Shown: in pieces, positions 35,815-49,000 of the stretch
Numbering within the stretch: the stretch's first letter is position 1
Layout: each line of letters opens with the position of its first letter
From: Calocera cornea HHB12733
Taxonomy: Eukaryota > Basidiomycota > Dacrymycetes > Dacrymycetales > Dacrymycetaceae
NCBI GenBank assembly: GCA_001632435.1
Contig: KV424041.1
Span: 34,036-98,035 of the forward strand
Length of the DNA stretch: 64,000 nucleotides
Reading direction: 5' to 3'
Made by a program: the position numbers and the translations under genes
Notes under the pieces: generated by a model
Database searches by the model: none
Told to the model about the DNA's origin: nothing
The model's input: only the letters and a program-made list of their open reading frames with translations

Positions 35815-38800
35815 TTAACGGCTTCCCTCGAGACCAGGAGAGGGTGTAAATGCATGCGAGGTTGCTTCGGATCTTTCTTCGTGGAAAGATGAAACCATAC
35901 CATCAGACTTGTCGACGGGGACTGCGAACGGGAAGAACGCTTGGTCGGCGAAGGCTTGACTGCTGCGGAAGTAGCTTGATGGGAGGTTCCGTCCAGAGCC
36001 AATAGGAGGACTGAGGGATCCAGTCTGTCCTGTGGGCGGGGACGGAGAGAAAAAGCGGCTCGGCGGCGATGATCCGAACGAGAACGAGGAAGCAGTCGGA
36101 GACAAGATTTCTCCTGAGCTCTGCCGTGACGGTCCTCTCAGTTCAACAATGGAGCCATGTCGCACGTAGCGACCCATTCCTTCTTGTGCACTATGGATGC
36201 TCATGGTGCCGGACCCGGAAGACACACTGCCGGCGCGAACCCCGAGCGGATTCTTGCTGAAAGACAGGCGGATGCCACCCTTCACAAGACCATTCAGAGT
36301 ATGCCCGTACAGCGAGTGCAATGCCTTTGTTGCATAATCGACGTCATCGAACTGTGATAAACATGAGTACTGAGTACGGCTAACTCCTCATGTTGGACAA
36401 AATGAACGTACCTCAACAAAACACATGGGGCCGTTGCTTTTCTGACGGAAGCAGAGTTTGCGATACCCGGGGCATTGGGAGAAAACAGCTCGGAGATTTT
36501 CCTCAAGAGGATTCGAAGAAAGAGATGCAGGAGGCGTCGTTGGGAGATTACCGACATATAGGGTATTAATCTGGTACAGGTGTAAGTCAATAGAGCGAAG
36601 GAAGGTAATGTCAAACTTACAGGAGGATTCTGATCAGAAGAATTGGTTCTAATGTATGATCCTCCAGAACCAGGGGAGGACAATGGCGGAGACGTCATCT
36701 CGCCATGGGTATTTGTGTGGATGCCAATCATTGAGGACCGGGTGAGGTCACTGTCCCCGGAATCCCTTCGAACTAGTGAGTCGATGTTTCCAAGACGATA
36801 CTCCTCCTTAGACGGCGAACCTTCAGAAGACATGCTCTGACCGGACGACATGATACCTCTCGGAGGGCTATTCTCCAGACCCGGGGGCCGAGTATCCGTC
36901 CGATGTGCATGAGCCGGGCCAGATCCAGGTGAGCCACTGGTCCGGGCACCAAGTGACTCCCCATTGCCATCGGCTGGAGGGCTCGGCTGGGAGCGATTGG
37001 AAGAGTGGGAGGACGGAGCTCCAGCACGAATGCCAGCGGACTCGTCTTCGCCTTCTTCTGCGATGTTCATGCGAGAGAGACCCTTCAACATGCCTTGATT
37101 GTATGCTTCATTCGCATTGGTATTGGGCAGTGATTCCCACATGTCCTGAGTCGCCGCCATCGGGTCCTGCCTGAATGTCTGGGATTGTTGAACATGCGAA
37201 TGCGACATGCGACGATCCATCATAGAACCTTGAAGACCGCTACGGGTGGAGACACCGCCTGGAAGACCATGATCTCCGACACCGTTCAGCAGGCCAAAGG
37301 AGCCGTACGAGTCGCCGGCCGAAGGGCTGAGGCTCTCGAGGGTAGGCGACAGCATGCCACGAGCGATGATTCCCGGACCAGAACCAGCAGAAATGGAGCC
37401 ACGACCAATGATTGAGCCCTGCCTCCCACCTTGATGCGGCTGGAGCTCGGGATCGCCAACAGAATGGAAGGCATCGTAGGCATTCATGCGGGACCGGCTT
37501 TGCCCTTGCTGTCCCTGCGGGTAGGCCCCTTCCATCTCCATTCGCTGCTGCCGATCTTTGCCACGGTCCATCTCCATGATGCGCTGCGAGGATGGATTGA
37601 GGCCCATTGCGGCAATGGTCTGCATCTCCTTGTCCCTCTGCGTCATGGGTTGCGAACCATCACCCTGCATGGTGCTGCCGAGGGAGGGAGGGAGGCCAGG
37701 ATAGCCATTGGGACCAGGCATGCCTGGAGGGGACGCCAGAGCGGACATAGGCTCATTTGCGCTCGTGTTGCCAGAGCCGCCGCCAGTAGAACCTCCCAGT
37801 GGGCCAACCCCACGCTTGGTGTGGAGATTTTTCTTGGCCATTTCAGCCTTGAGAACTGCGCCCTTTTCCACGTCGATGCGCCGACCCTGTAGAACATCGC
37901 GCGCTTCCAAAGCCTGCTCACGCGTGCGGAACTTGGCGAAGCCGATGATTTGCTTCCTTGGCATGGGTAGGGCCAGGTGAGATGTGAGGTCGGTTGGATT
38001 GCCTCCGATGCCCATTAGGCCAGACGCGCTGTTGCGAGCAAAGGGATCTTCGGGGATCTGCCACCCACTAGCAGCGGCAGCGGCGAGACCACTGGAAATC
38101 TCGCGCGAATCGATCAATCCACCTTGCGCATTGAGCCCGACGAGCGAATAGGGATCTCCGGCAGCCTGGGCACCACCTCCGGCGTAGCTAGATGCGAAGC
38201 CGGCTTGGCGGAGCACGTTCACGGCAGCAGCTGCCGAAGACCCTGGCGCTAAGGCACCCGGCCCATATGAAGTAAGATCCTTGTTGGGGATCTTTAGAGT
38301 TGCGGCCTCGAAACCCGGCGAGAATGTGAACATATTCTGGAATTCGCGTTCCTGGAATGACGTCAATCTCCGCATCAAATTGAGGGAGAAATCGACGGAC
38401 CTGCATATCATCGGGGAATCCCACAACGAAGATCGTAGAAATCTCTTCCGCTGCCAAAGGGGGAGCGGCAGCAGCGTTACTCAATCCAGCCGAGGTTGTA
38501 TTATTGGACTGCTGACCACTGGAGGACTGAGCAGTCGGAGCATTGGCAAATCCAGGAGGCATATGCATCGATCCTGCAGCATTACCCATAGCGGACTGCT
38601 GCGGGGCCGGATTGGCATATCCGGCGTTAGCTGATACATCCTGAGGACGCTGAGGACGCTGATTCGACTGTTGGAATGTAGATCCAGCGCTGGGTAAAGA
38701 AGCTGCTTTCACAGCGCCAACTCCGGGAACAACCACACCGTTCATTGACGAGATGTTGCCCAGGTTGATAGGCTGTCCGTTCGGTCCAGACATGCCGTTC

Positions 38801-40276
38801 TGGCTGAAGGTAGTCTGACCCTGCTGAGGCTGTCCTTGTTGCTGAGCCAGTTGTTGTTGGCGTCTCTCCATCTGCAGTTGCTGTGCCTGCAAATTCTGCA
38901 TCTGGAGAGCCCTCTGCGCTTCCAGTTGTTGCTGCTGATTGCTTGATTGCTGCATGAGAAGTTTCTGCTGCAAAACTCCCGCTCCACCGGATCCCGAGAG
39001 TTCGAACGACCTTGCCTGGGGCGAGAGGATATCCTTTGGGCCCTGCCGACCAGAGAACGCGTCGGATGGGCCCCCAACTGGGCTCATGATATTTGGCGCG
39101 GATCCCATCCTACCCATCGTATCGGGGTATGCGGTGGTGATAGTCGCGTTCTGTGGAACGCGACGATTGTAGTTGGTATTCAGCTGGACGCTGCCGCGCC
39201 CGAGCATCTGGTTCACAGTGGCGCCGCCCGGAGTCATTCCTCCAAAGCCGGACCCAGTATTCGACAGTTGGGTCATGTGCTCGTCATCGTACTGATCGTA
39301 ACGAGCGCCGCCTCTGACTGGGTCGTAGGCTTCAGAACCAGGTGACAACGCAGACGGGGGGTATGAGAGGGAGTTGGAGCGATATGCAGTGAAGGATTCG
39401 TGAGGAGGTGGAAGGGCCAACTGCGGACCAGAGTACGCGGCCATTCCTCCTGTAGCACGCCGAGTGTGTGGATTGGAGGCTGAACCGGTCGAGGATGCGT
39501 GAGATGACGATGAGTAGGTGCGCTTGATGATGGAATTGGCGCCCGTCTCGTCCTCCCCTCCGGTGATCTCAGGAATAGGGCCTTGGAGATGATCCTGCTC
39601 GAGGGAGCTATCGAGCGAGTCCAGGAGGGATTGATTGATAAGCCCCTCGTCGGTCAGAATGGCCGGCGAGGATGGGGCAATGGGTTTAGGCGTGAACACA
39701 GACGCCAGGTTGGGCAGATTGGAGCCGCAATGGGAGGATCTATAAGCAGGTACAGTGTAAGATCATTGGACGAGGACGGCAAAACAAAGGGGACGCACGT
39801 TGACTTGATCGAAAATACAATGAAGCCGATTCCAACTCCAACCCTCTAAACCACACTCAAAGCGGCGTATATCGACAGTGAGGTTAAGAATTTGGTTCGC
39901 AGATGATATTCTCCGACGTCTATAGCCAGAATAGAACACAGTTGTTGTGATGTTTTGTGGCGGAACGTCGTGGTTGTTGTGATGGGGTACACAGGGACGC
40001 GCGCGAACGGCGAGTAACCGGGGTCCTCTGAGACAACCAGGGGCTTTGAGAAGTACGCGGAGCGCGTTGACGCAGAAGAGTCGGGGGTGTTATGCAGGAA
40101 TGCAGCGAGATGGAAGGTGATGGTTGAGGAGAAAGGGGAGGCGACGAGGTCGAACGCCCGGGCGTCGTCCGGAGTGTCGTCGGACGATTAGGAAGAGGGG
40201 TCCTTTCTGGGGGGCGGGAGCGTCGAGCTCGCGAGCAAAGCAACTGTCCCCACGGCGCGCGCGAGCTGCCGGCCAT
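35815..40276 (-). CDS. Whi3/scw1-type RNA-binding protein
   Basis: Exons 38401-39739, 36621-38351, 36412-36570 and 35815-36351 are firm. It has the hallmark split first RRM ([20 protein letters not shown] at the 38376 join, later [20 protein letters not shown]) and a C-terminal RRM with [40 protein letters not shown] and [14 protein letters not shown], which identify the Whi3/scw1 family: cytoplasmic RNA-binding proteins that affect cell-cycle entry, morphogenesis and cell-wall integrity. Long Gln-rich ([18 protein letters not shown]) and Ser/Pro-rich tracts are typical and can drive condensates. No ATG lies near 39739; the only upstream ATG is 40276, and a donor at 39992 joins it in frame (253-bp intron), giving 1349 aa. 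That first exon is tentative because another frame is also open there. Confidence 0.82.
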
Positions 40277-41804
40277 TGCTTCCGTGGGGTCCGTGCGCCG
40301 TCGTCAGTTTGCTTCCGTGATGGTCCCTGGTGGTATGACGTGAGGCAATGAGGGACAAGGGCGACTCAGGTGCAGCGAGCGTCGACCGTACACAGGGCAA
40401 TCAAGAGGCTGGCTGCTCCAGGCGATGCGCTGCTGTTCACAAGTTGACACGGCATATGTGAGCAGCTCGTATGCTGGGCAGCATTACGCCTTGTCGAATG
40501 CAGAGCAGCGATCTCCCAGACCAACACAGTCAATCGATGCCGTCACAGAAGCCCCATTGCTGACACAAGCTGGATGTCCAGTTCAGGTACGACGTCGACG
40601 GGCAGACAGTAAGACGAAACCATTGCGATACGATGTGCAGGAGGATAGTGTGCATAGAGAGAGGATGACAGACTGAGTGAAAAGAGAGGCAAGAGAGGCT
40701 TGCAACGCATGTGACTGGCCCGACGAGAGCTGGAGCGCGGGTGAAAAACTGAAAGAAGGGGGCAGTGGTGGGTCTTCGCTTGGCCAATGTGCCAGTGGCC
40801 GTACGATCGCGATCACCGTCATATTCAGTGCCACGTCGGCTCAATTCTTGCGCGCGAGATAGGGACGGGTTGCCGACTGGAATGTGTGATACGTGGGATA
40901 ATTACAGCACGCGAATAGCGCTTTAGGGTTATGTAACGAGCGTCTATCACCCCGCTTACAATTCTGGTCTGACTCGCAGGCACCGGGCAAAAACCATTTT
41001 GTAGTTGGACCAGCACATGGGGTAATTACTGAAGCCCCGCATCGCGATACCATCCCTTGCTACAGCACAAAACGGAAGCACGATAATTGCGAGAATGCCT
41101 TGGAAACAGAGGTATCTGCCTGCCAGAAGTCGAGCTACTTGCCGACCTCCAGCCGGCCACATCTCCGGAGAATCAGTCAGAAACTCGCCAAAAGCATCCC
41201 GTTTTAAGGAAGGCGGCAGCAAGCGTATATCACCATGTTCTAGACCTTCATCCAGGCACACCGCGTCCTTTGGTGTCGGAATTCTCGGCAGTCACCCAAT
41301 TATAGTCAAATCTTCACCACGAAACAGCATCTCGATCTGAAGGACCACTGAGCCTTTTGAATTGTCACGCGAAGGTTTACTCTGGGTATGGCGAGCCTTG
41401 GTCCTAGGTCTGACAGTGGAAGGGTCAATCATCCATGCTCACGACTGCGCTAGCGGGCGATCAGATGCTGATGCTGATGATGGCAACGAGGACGAGGACA
41501 CGAAACGCCCTAGCTAGAAATTGTGGAGTGTCATATGAGCGGACTTTGAAATGTTACGTCAGAAGACCCTGAGCTGTCAGAATCCTGTTACTTAGGGCAG
41601 GCCTCGTCGAATATCCCCTCCACCCCGTCAAGGTTCACCTGTCGAACCAATCCGAAACTTGTCGTAGTATCGAGCAACTCGCTGAACGGATCCGATAAGT
41701 TACTCTTACAGTGGCGTGCCTTTAACAGAGGCTGAGAAGGGTATTCTGGCTGCGCCCGTCTATCGATCTTGCTTCCTTGTAAACTACAGTTTACCCGGCG
41801 ATAG
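40277..41804. other. Gene-poor stretch
   Basis: About 1.5 kb between the Whi3-like gene and the 3' end of the thioesterase. Nothing recognisable on either strand; likely the long promoter and leader of the Whi3-like gene. A short GATGCTGATGCTGATGATG repeat occurs near 41465. Confidence 0.45.
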
Positions 41805-42989
41805 TCAGTTATCCGGAAGCACTTCTTTCAACCACGAGCCAATATCGGCAATCTCTCTCTCAGAAGCAGAGTGCATCCTGTTGCACATGCAAGTGAGCTG
41901 GATGCATGGGTTTGCGAGTGGCATACAGCTTACAGTCCTTGATAGGTCTTGAATTGAATGCCGCCTTCTTTCAACTTCCCAGGCTCGGCGTCCTTTATTC
42001 CAAGCTTCTCCTTCAAATATTCATAGCTGAGCCGACCCCATTCGTATTGCACAACGTTGTCCTGTGCTCCGTGACCCTGGAAGATCGGGACAGTCTTCAC
42101 GTAAGGCGATATCATCTGGTCGGGTATCAGCACCGGCACTCATCTGAGTCGCCGGCAGGACCTACCGATTGGATCTTGGTCCGGAGCGGCAACCAGCCCG
42201 ACAGAACAATGACACCGCCCAGCTTGCGCTGAGTTGTAGTTCCGATCAGCATGCTCAGAGCTCCTCCTTGGCTGAACCCGCCAACCTGAGGGAAATGGCA
42301 TAAGCACAACGGCACATCGGATACAATGATAAGTCAGGACGCACGATGATCCGTTCGCTTGGGATGTTATTCTTCGTGATCTCCTCATCTATCATTGCGT
42401 CGATCGTCGCGACAGACTCGAGCATGCCCTTTTCGTCTTCTCTGTGCGGCATGGAACGATCTCCGAGAGTATAGATGTCGAACCATGACGGGGCTAGATA
42501 CAAAGTGGAGCTCAACTTCTGATATTACAGGACAACAGATGACCTACACGGCATTCCATAGTTGATGGTAACAGGTTGCATACGACTGCAAAGGTGCTTG
42601 ATCAACGTACTTTCCCTAGACCAAGTCAGGTGGACAACATACGCGTTAGGCAGGATCCATTTGACGTGGGGATGGGCGTCTGAGAGCATGTCGGCCACCG
42701 GCTCCCATCCTGATCCACTGTCCCCAAGGCCCTACCAAGGGATTTAGTATCGTGTGCCAGCCTAGGCATAGAGCCAGCATCATGAACGGACATGTATGAA
42801 GAACACCGTGGCAGTATGCTTGGCCACCGGTAACACTTGCACGAACTTCAGGGGCTGCAGGTGAGCCATATCTTGACGGGTAGTTATCGGAGCAGGAGAT
42901 CGATTTGGAGGTGAGAAGAAGCCTCTATACACAGCGACGCCAGCGAAAAGGAGTGACAGGAGGATTGCGATGCGGAGCAGTGTTGACAT
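41805..42989 (-). CDS. Acyl-protein thioesterase/lysophospholipase with N-terminal anchor
   Basis: Seven exons (42989-42792, 42731-42643, 42585-42548, 42493-42345, 42285-42166, 42115-41934, 41877-41805) join in frame to 282 aa. It belongs to the APT1/LYPLA family: [20 protein letters not shown], a [11 protein letters not shown] block, the nucleophile elbow [13 protein letters not shown] with Ser about 163, GHGAQDNVV holding the acid, and the closing H in the [12 protein letters not shown] segment. Family members remove palmitate from cysteines or hydrolyse lysophospholipids. Unusually, the first 25 residues ([20 protein letters not shown]) form a membrane anchor absent from classical soluble APT1, followed by a 35-residue linker, so the enzyme is likely membrane tethered. 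The 38-nt third exon restores the loop between the G-L-G-D-S and SWFDI blocks. Confidence 0.88.
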
Positions 42990-43117
42990 GCGTTCAGTCC
43001 TCGCTGTGCATTTTCGCGTCAACTGTCGCTGTGGATCGCGTCCCTGATATCCGCGTCATAGGCGTCAATCGCGCTTCAGGCTCCCCTCCGTCCGAGTCGT
43101 TCTGTACCAGGTGCTCT
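42990..43117. promoter_or_regulatory. Compact bidirectional promoter
   Basis: Only 128 bp separate the start codons of the thioesterase (-) and TRM10 (+), so both must share promoter and leader sequence here. Confidence 0.5.
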
Positions 43118-44364
43118 ATGTCAGTCGACGGCGACATTGACACTGCGGACCGTGCAGCCCATGAAGATGCGACGGTGTCGATAGCGGCAGGAGACGCCGC
43201 AGGCGATTTCGTCCGGCAGGAACAAGCTTCTGACATTCAACCGGCTGGATCAGAGCCCGTGTTGTCAAAAAATGCTCAGAGGCGACTGCGAAAGGCCGAG
43301 CGGCAAGCTGCTCTCAAGGCTGCCCGCAAACTGAAGGACAAAGAGAAGAAGGCGGAGAAGAAGAGGAAGAGGGAGGAGGCGATAGCCAGCGGGGTACAGG
43401 CACCAGAGCCGCCGAGAAAGAGGCCACGGCCACCGCCTGTGGAGCAGAAGAAATTCAATGCGCGGGTCATCGTTGATCTGGGCTTCGACGACAAGATGAG
43501 CGAAAAGGTGCGCTCAAAGTCAAACAGTATGATCCTGATTTATACTAATAAACATGCAGGAAGTCATGTCGCTCTGCAACCAACTGAGCTACACATATGG
43601 TGCCAACCGCAAGGCACCTGTCATGTTCGCCAATCTCGCGTTCTCCTCCTTGAACGGTCAGACTCAACACAGAATGGAGGAAGCATTCCGTGGGTCGTAT
43701 AAGCAATGGAAGGCAGTGGACTGGTGGCCAGATGGGTATGAGCATCTGTGGAGGGAGCCCGATGCGGCCGGCAATGAGAATGAGGCTCACGGCGATGCGG
43801 AGGCGACGTTGCCCCGGGCACCAAAGGGGTCGATCGTATACCTGACGGCCGACGGCGATGAAGAGATCACCGAGCTGAAAGAAGGTGAAACATACATCAT
43901 TGGCGGCATCGTGGATCGCAATCGGTACAAGGTGATGACGCCCATACCATCATTACAATGCAAGTCTGATGGTACTACAGAACCTATGCAGGGACAAAGC
44001 CACCGGACAGGGTATCCGCGCCGCACGACTGCCTATCGGCAAATATCTCAGCGAACTTCCCACCCGAAAAGTCCTGACGGTGAACCAAGTGATCGACATT
44101 ATGTTGACTTGGTTAGAGATCGGAGACTGGCGGGAAGCGTTTTGGAAGCAAATCCCGAAACGGAAGTTTCAAGGAAAAGAGAGAGGTGATGATGATGCGG
44201 GCGATGAGGCCGAAGTCGGTGTCCCTGAGGGGGACGAGGATGGCGCCGATGAGGATGCTGAGGAAGGCTCCGATGCTCCTCTTGGCACGGTCGAATTCGG
44301 GACTGAGCCCCCAGAGCCTGCCGAACCTGTAGTTCCTCCGGAAGAGATAGACAAACTACTATAG
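43118..44364 (+). CDS. TRM10: tRNA (guanine-N1-)-methyltransferase, position 9
   Basis: Three exons (43118-43507, 43560-43931, 43981-44364) give 381 aa. SPOUT-fold enzyme that methylates N1 of G9 (and possibly A9) in tRNAs. Signatures are VIVDLGFDDKMSEKEVMSLC, QLSYTYGANRKA, the GGIVDRNRYK block at about 245-254 carrying the catalytic-loop Asp, and RAARLPIGKYL with VNQVIDIMLTWLE near the C-terminus. A Lys/Arg-rich helix (residues about 55-90) before the domain fits tRNA contacts or nuclear import. The acidic tail after KRKF is typical of fungal forms. ATG 43118 is the first in-frame ATG. Its stop codon overlaps the 3' end of the opposing NDUFAF5-like gene by 6 nt. Confidence 0.95.
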
Positions 44365-45821
44365 TATGTCGCGTAAATTTGTCTTTCCCGTACCTCGATC
44401 AAGGGCCTTCGGCTGAGTTGGAGATGGTTTCCAGCCAATCTAATATTGCTAAGATCAGCATGTACGAAGCAGTGGCAAAGAAGACATACCACGTAGATGA
44501 CTTGGAAAGTAGCGGGGACCGTACCATCTTCTGCACCATGTAACGCTAATGCAAATCAGCGCAAGGACTGTGTCCATTGCTGGTCATCTTACCTTCATAG
44601 ATGGCGGACGCAGCAATCAGCGTGTCTCGAGGGATGAAATGTCTCCTACCACAAGGTAAGCTCAGACAGATAGTCACGTCCAGTGTCTACATACCGTCCT
44701 ATGACTGCATTACTTTCGCCCATGGCCTTGAGATCCTCCAGTAGCTCCCACATGCTGGGATAGGATATCTTCACCTCATCGATGTCAACTGTCAGCAACG
44801 AGAATCCTGCTCGACCCATCAAGTTCGACATATCCTGTGTTTCTGATCCGGATTTCAGCGCGGTGATAACGCAAGTTCTTGCGTCACACACGGGTCATAG
44901 GCGATATTCTAGGAGAAATACCGCCTTCTCGCTCCATTTCCGCAAGTTGCAAAGATGACCTACACTGCAGTTGGCAAATGTAACACACGCGCGTGCAGCA
45001 CTGTACCGAAGCTCAAACAGCGTTTCTCCTCCGAACAACGCGCCAAGGAATACTCCATCAGGTTTCAATACTTCTCTTATTTGGACGAGCATCCCTGCGA
45101 TGTATGAGCATGATGTAAAAGACGAAGACGGAAGTAAGATACCAGGAAGGTCGTTTATCCAATGCATGCTCAGGCAGGAGACCACAGCATCTTGAGAGTC
45201 CCGCAGAATACTGGACATCAATTGCTCCTCATCCATCTGTTGTCGTTCCACTTGCACTGAATATCTGATAAGACAGTTGTTAAACACTCGTGGCGATATT
45301 CACCTTCAAATTCGTCTTTCGGATCACGATGTAATGTGTGATCTGCACAATTTCAAGGAATGCTCTCTGTTCCCAGTGGGCCAATCACTTACGACTCAAA
45401 TCAACCATGGTCACTTTGGACACCATCTCAGGATCAATCAGTTTGGTGAGGTGACCAGGGCCAGATCCAAGATCGAGCACATTGCCAAATTGACGTTTGA
45501 TGTCCTTCAGAGCTGTAAACAAGATAGCCATTCTGTCATCAGACTCCGAAGTACCTGGAGTCGTTCTATCATGACATCCGCAACTTCATTACGAACATAG
45601 TCCACCAAGCGACTTTGATCTCCGTTCTCAGCTCTTGCAGCCCTATCCTTCTGCAGGCGCTTGGCACGGCGATCGAAGACCTGGAACGGTCCTACAGTCC
45701 CAGGGTTTATGGAGCCAGACGGGGTTGCCAGACATCGTGCCGACCACGGTGAGCAAATGCGTCCCGGATGGGATGGTAAAGGTAGAACACGACGGTGGAG
45801 CGAATGAAGGAGTCCGTTCAT
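44359..45821 (-). CDS. NDUFAF5-like mitochondrial methyl/hydroxylase-fold protein
   Basis: Ten short exons (45821-45555, 45504-45393, 45342-45304, 45256-45143, 45094-45007, 44959-44890, 44834-44695, 44645-44593, 44545-44490, 44439-44359) join in frame to 339 aa; nine introns are 47-55 bp. The product matches NDUFAF5 along its length: [17 protein letters not shown]-fold motif [13 protein letters not shown] near 99, [75 protein letters not shown] and the closing IGWK. NDUFAF5 hydroxylates an arginine of complex I subunit NDUFS7 during assembly in the matrix. The Arg/His-rich N-terminus looks like a targeting peptide. With the NDUFA9/COQ11-like gene at 2073, the window has two complex-I-related candidates. 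Confidence 0.92.
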
Positions 45822-46018
45822 TCTCAAGTGGAAGCTGGGTGGTTGGTCACCAAAACAAACCCAGACGCGCCGTAAGGCCCGGGAGGCCACAAGCGGAATC
45901 AAATGGCTGGGCAGCCTCACTCTGGACGCGTCCCGGCTCAAGAGGGCGTGAGCATCAAGTCATTTGGCCACATTGTTCCTTCTCCACACGACCACAAGTC
46001 TGCGGGCCGCATTGTTCA
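45822..46018. promoter_or_regulatory. Bidirectional promoter
   Basis: 197 bp between the start codons of the NDUFAF5-like gene (-) and the C2H2 gene (+); no other feature fits, so both promoters lie here. Confidence 0.45.
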
Positions 46019-49000
46019 ATGTCGGGCCCCAACCAGGGCTACTCGACGAGTCGTGATGGAACCGTCTCGGGGAGGGCTGCAATACAGGGAATGGCACCTC
46101 CAGACAATGCCCCGACGATGGTCGACCCCGCTATGGCACGAATGTGGAAGGAGATTGAGGAGAGGCAGCGACAGGAGATCGAGAGTTTGATGGAGAAGCA
46201 GAGGCAACAGCGAAAGCTGTTTGATAGGTGTGCCTGAACCATCGCGCCAATATCGTATAGATGCTAATTGTCGGCCAGAGCAATGCGACAACGGCAACAA
46301 GCAGCATCTCAGGCGAACCAGCCAACTCCGCCGGCGCCTGTCGCTCAACTGCAACAGCAATTCCAATCTCAAACCGTTCCATCGCAAGCGCATCCACTGA
46401 CTCCTGCGCAAATTCAGGAGATTCAACATCAGCAGTGGATTAATCAGCAACTACTGGCTGCATACGACCAGGCCATGTCGAATCCGCAGCGTCCCTCGCA
46501 GAGTGGTTTGTATCAGCAACAGACACCCGCTAATGGATATGCTGGTCCCTCCCATACTTCCGTGGCTCAGCAACCTTCTCTTCCGAATCCGCCACCGCAA
46601 AGTGCGCCATCCGCATATGCACAGCAGCAATCGCCCGTCTCGGCCGGTGGTACTGGATACTGGACTTTCCCGAATCAATACCTCTATCCGCCTTACAGCT
46701 TCGCGCCCGGACAGAGCTATCCGCCAGTGCCGCAAGCATATTGGTGGGTTCCGCCTGGTGCTTCCCAAACTAGTGGCCCACCGCCAGCCTCCACAACGTC
46801 GACAATGCCAGCAACAATGTCGCAGAGTGTGGCCCAAGCCCAGGCTATCGTGAATGCACGTGCTCCACCCAACGGACATTCGGTCACCCGACAAGCTTCG
46901 TCCAACTCTCTGCCCAGCCGTACACCAGCCAGTGGACAGACAGTACCACAGCAAGTTTTTCTTAACCCTGCACCGAGCTATTCAAATGAGACAACGACCA
47001 ATTCGATCCGCTCTTCGATTGCCAGAATGCCCCTATCTTCCTCTTCCGCTACCCAAGCCGCCTCTCCTTCCGTCCTGCAGCCAACGACAAATGGTCGAGC
47101 GATCGATATCGTTCTGGGAAGAAGCAAGACAAGCCCCAATAGGCCACAACCTTCAGCTTCCGGACCAATCCATAGCATTCAGTCCGAACGCCCCGCTCAG
47201 ACCACTCTTTTTCCCCCTGCTCGATCTTCGAATGCATTGGTGAATGCAGGGAGGCCGGCGTCAACCGGGTCTATTTCTACTGCTCCGTCGTCTCTCACAG
47301 CACAAGCAGCCGGCAAGCCCCTTGTCGGATCGGAGAGAGACCTCTTTCTCCAACAACAGGCCGTCAATATCCGCAAGTTTGACAACTTGCTGGCCAGCAA
47401 GCCCGAGCTCCTTGGGTATATCAACGCGGATGCGGAGCTCCGAACTGTCTATGAGGCATACAAGCAAGGTCCACTTCGGGGTGAAGTGTTCGATTCAGGG
47501 CATCTCTTCCATAATGTGTTGAAGCCAATTATTGAGCAGAGAAGACAGACATACGCTGCTGCGCAGAGTACTCAACAAGCGACCAGTCAAGCGAGTCAGC
47601 CATCTACTTTGGGTCCCGGCGCGGCCCTCGGGCCGCCAATGGCTGCATTTGCACCCCCGGCCCGTGCCAGCGCACCGCCGCCTTCAACATCAGAGCCTGT
47701 CGCGAAACCAAATGGAACTCAGCCTAGAACAGACACGATTGCGGCCGACTTCCTGAAAGCTCTGGAGTTGCAGAAGAAGAAGAAAAGGAAGCACGACCAG
47801 ATCGATGACGACAGTCCCAAGTCTGCTGCACCGGAACAGTTGTCAGATTCTTCGGCTGAGCTAGGCGTACCTTCCGGTCCTCCGCCAATAAAGCGAGCTC
47901 CCAATTCGGCGATCTCTCGTGTACTGAACAGTGCGGAAGAACGAGCTAGCAGTGTCCCAGTGACTGCTACGGAAGGCCGCCCAGCGAAACGGCGTCTTGC
48001 GGCTAACTACAATCCTCCGCCTGGCAGTCTGGCTGCCAAGGTGGCTGCTATGCCTGATGTGCCCGTTCTCCGTTTGCGTGGTCACGGACCGAGAGCGACG
48101 TCGGTGGTACCCGGGAATACCACTTCTGCCCATGCGGTCGAATCGTCGGGTGTCATGTCTGTGCCTCCGGCATACGATTTCTTCCCAGACGATCCGTTGC
48201 TCCAAGCAGCTCCATACTCAGGGCAACCCACAGCGGGTGAGTAGCCTACATAGCATCCCCATGTCACTCCTCATTCAATGATCTTTGTCAGTGCCCACGC
48301 TTCCGACGATGCTGCTCGCGCCTCAAGCTCTGGCGCCAGTGGCACCGGAAACCGCGCCAATTGCCGAGCGACACTTTTCTCCAATCCCGATTGTACATGC
48401 TGGCCCTCCAAGTGGCATCCTGCAGGGTGTGCCAATCGTGGCGTACGCGCCGCCGCTTGTGCCACCGTTCTCTACGAGTAGCGTAGCACCACAAGACGGC
48501 AACACTCCAGCTTCTGGGTCCGAAATGGCGCTCATCCCCACAGGAGCGCAGGACGTTATCCATTCTAGACCATCGCTGGCTGATACTTGGCGCGATCCTA
48601 ACGTAGTGCCCAAGCTCTATCCTCCACCGAAGGGTCTCACAGTGGAAGTCGTTATACCGGTGTCCAGGGCGGCCTTATTGAAAACGAAAGAGGCAAAAAT
48701 GAGAGCTGAAGGTTTGTGCCAGCTCACCCGCCCGTATGCACCTCTGATCACTGACTGTTTGTGCCTAGCTAACGCCAATCCATGGCCACATCCGCAAGAC
48801 CGTTTGCACGATCTCGAGTGTCAGTGGGGTGACTGTGAAGCCTTGCTGGACTCATCGAAGCGCCTCAAAGCGCACGTCTTGAAGAATCACATTCAGACTT
48901 CAGAAGATCTGGTATGCATGAGATAACGTGGCATGGGCAGAACCTGATGCAAGGAAAACAGATCTGCAAGTGGGGCTTTTGTGGTGCAGAACGCGATAGC

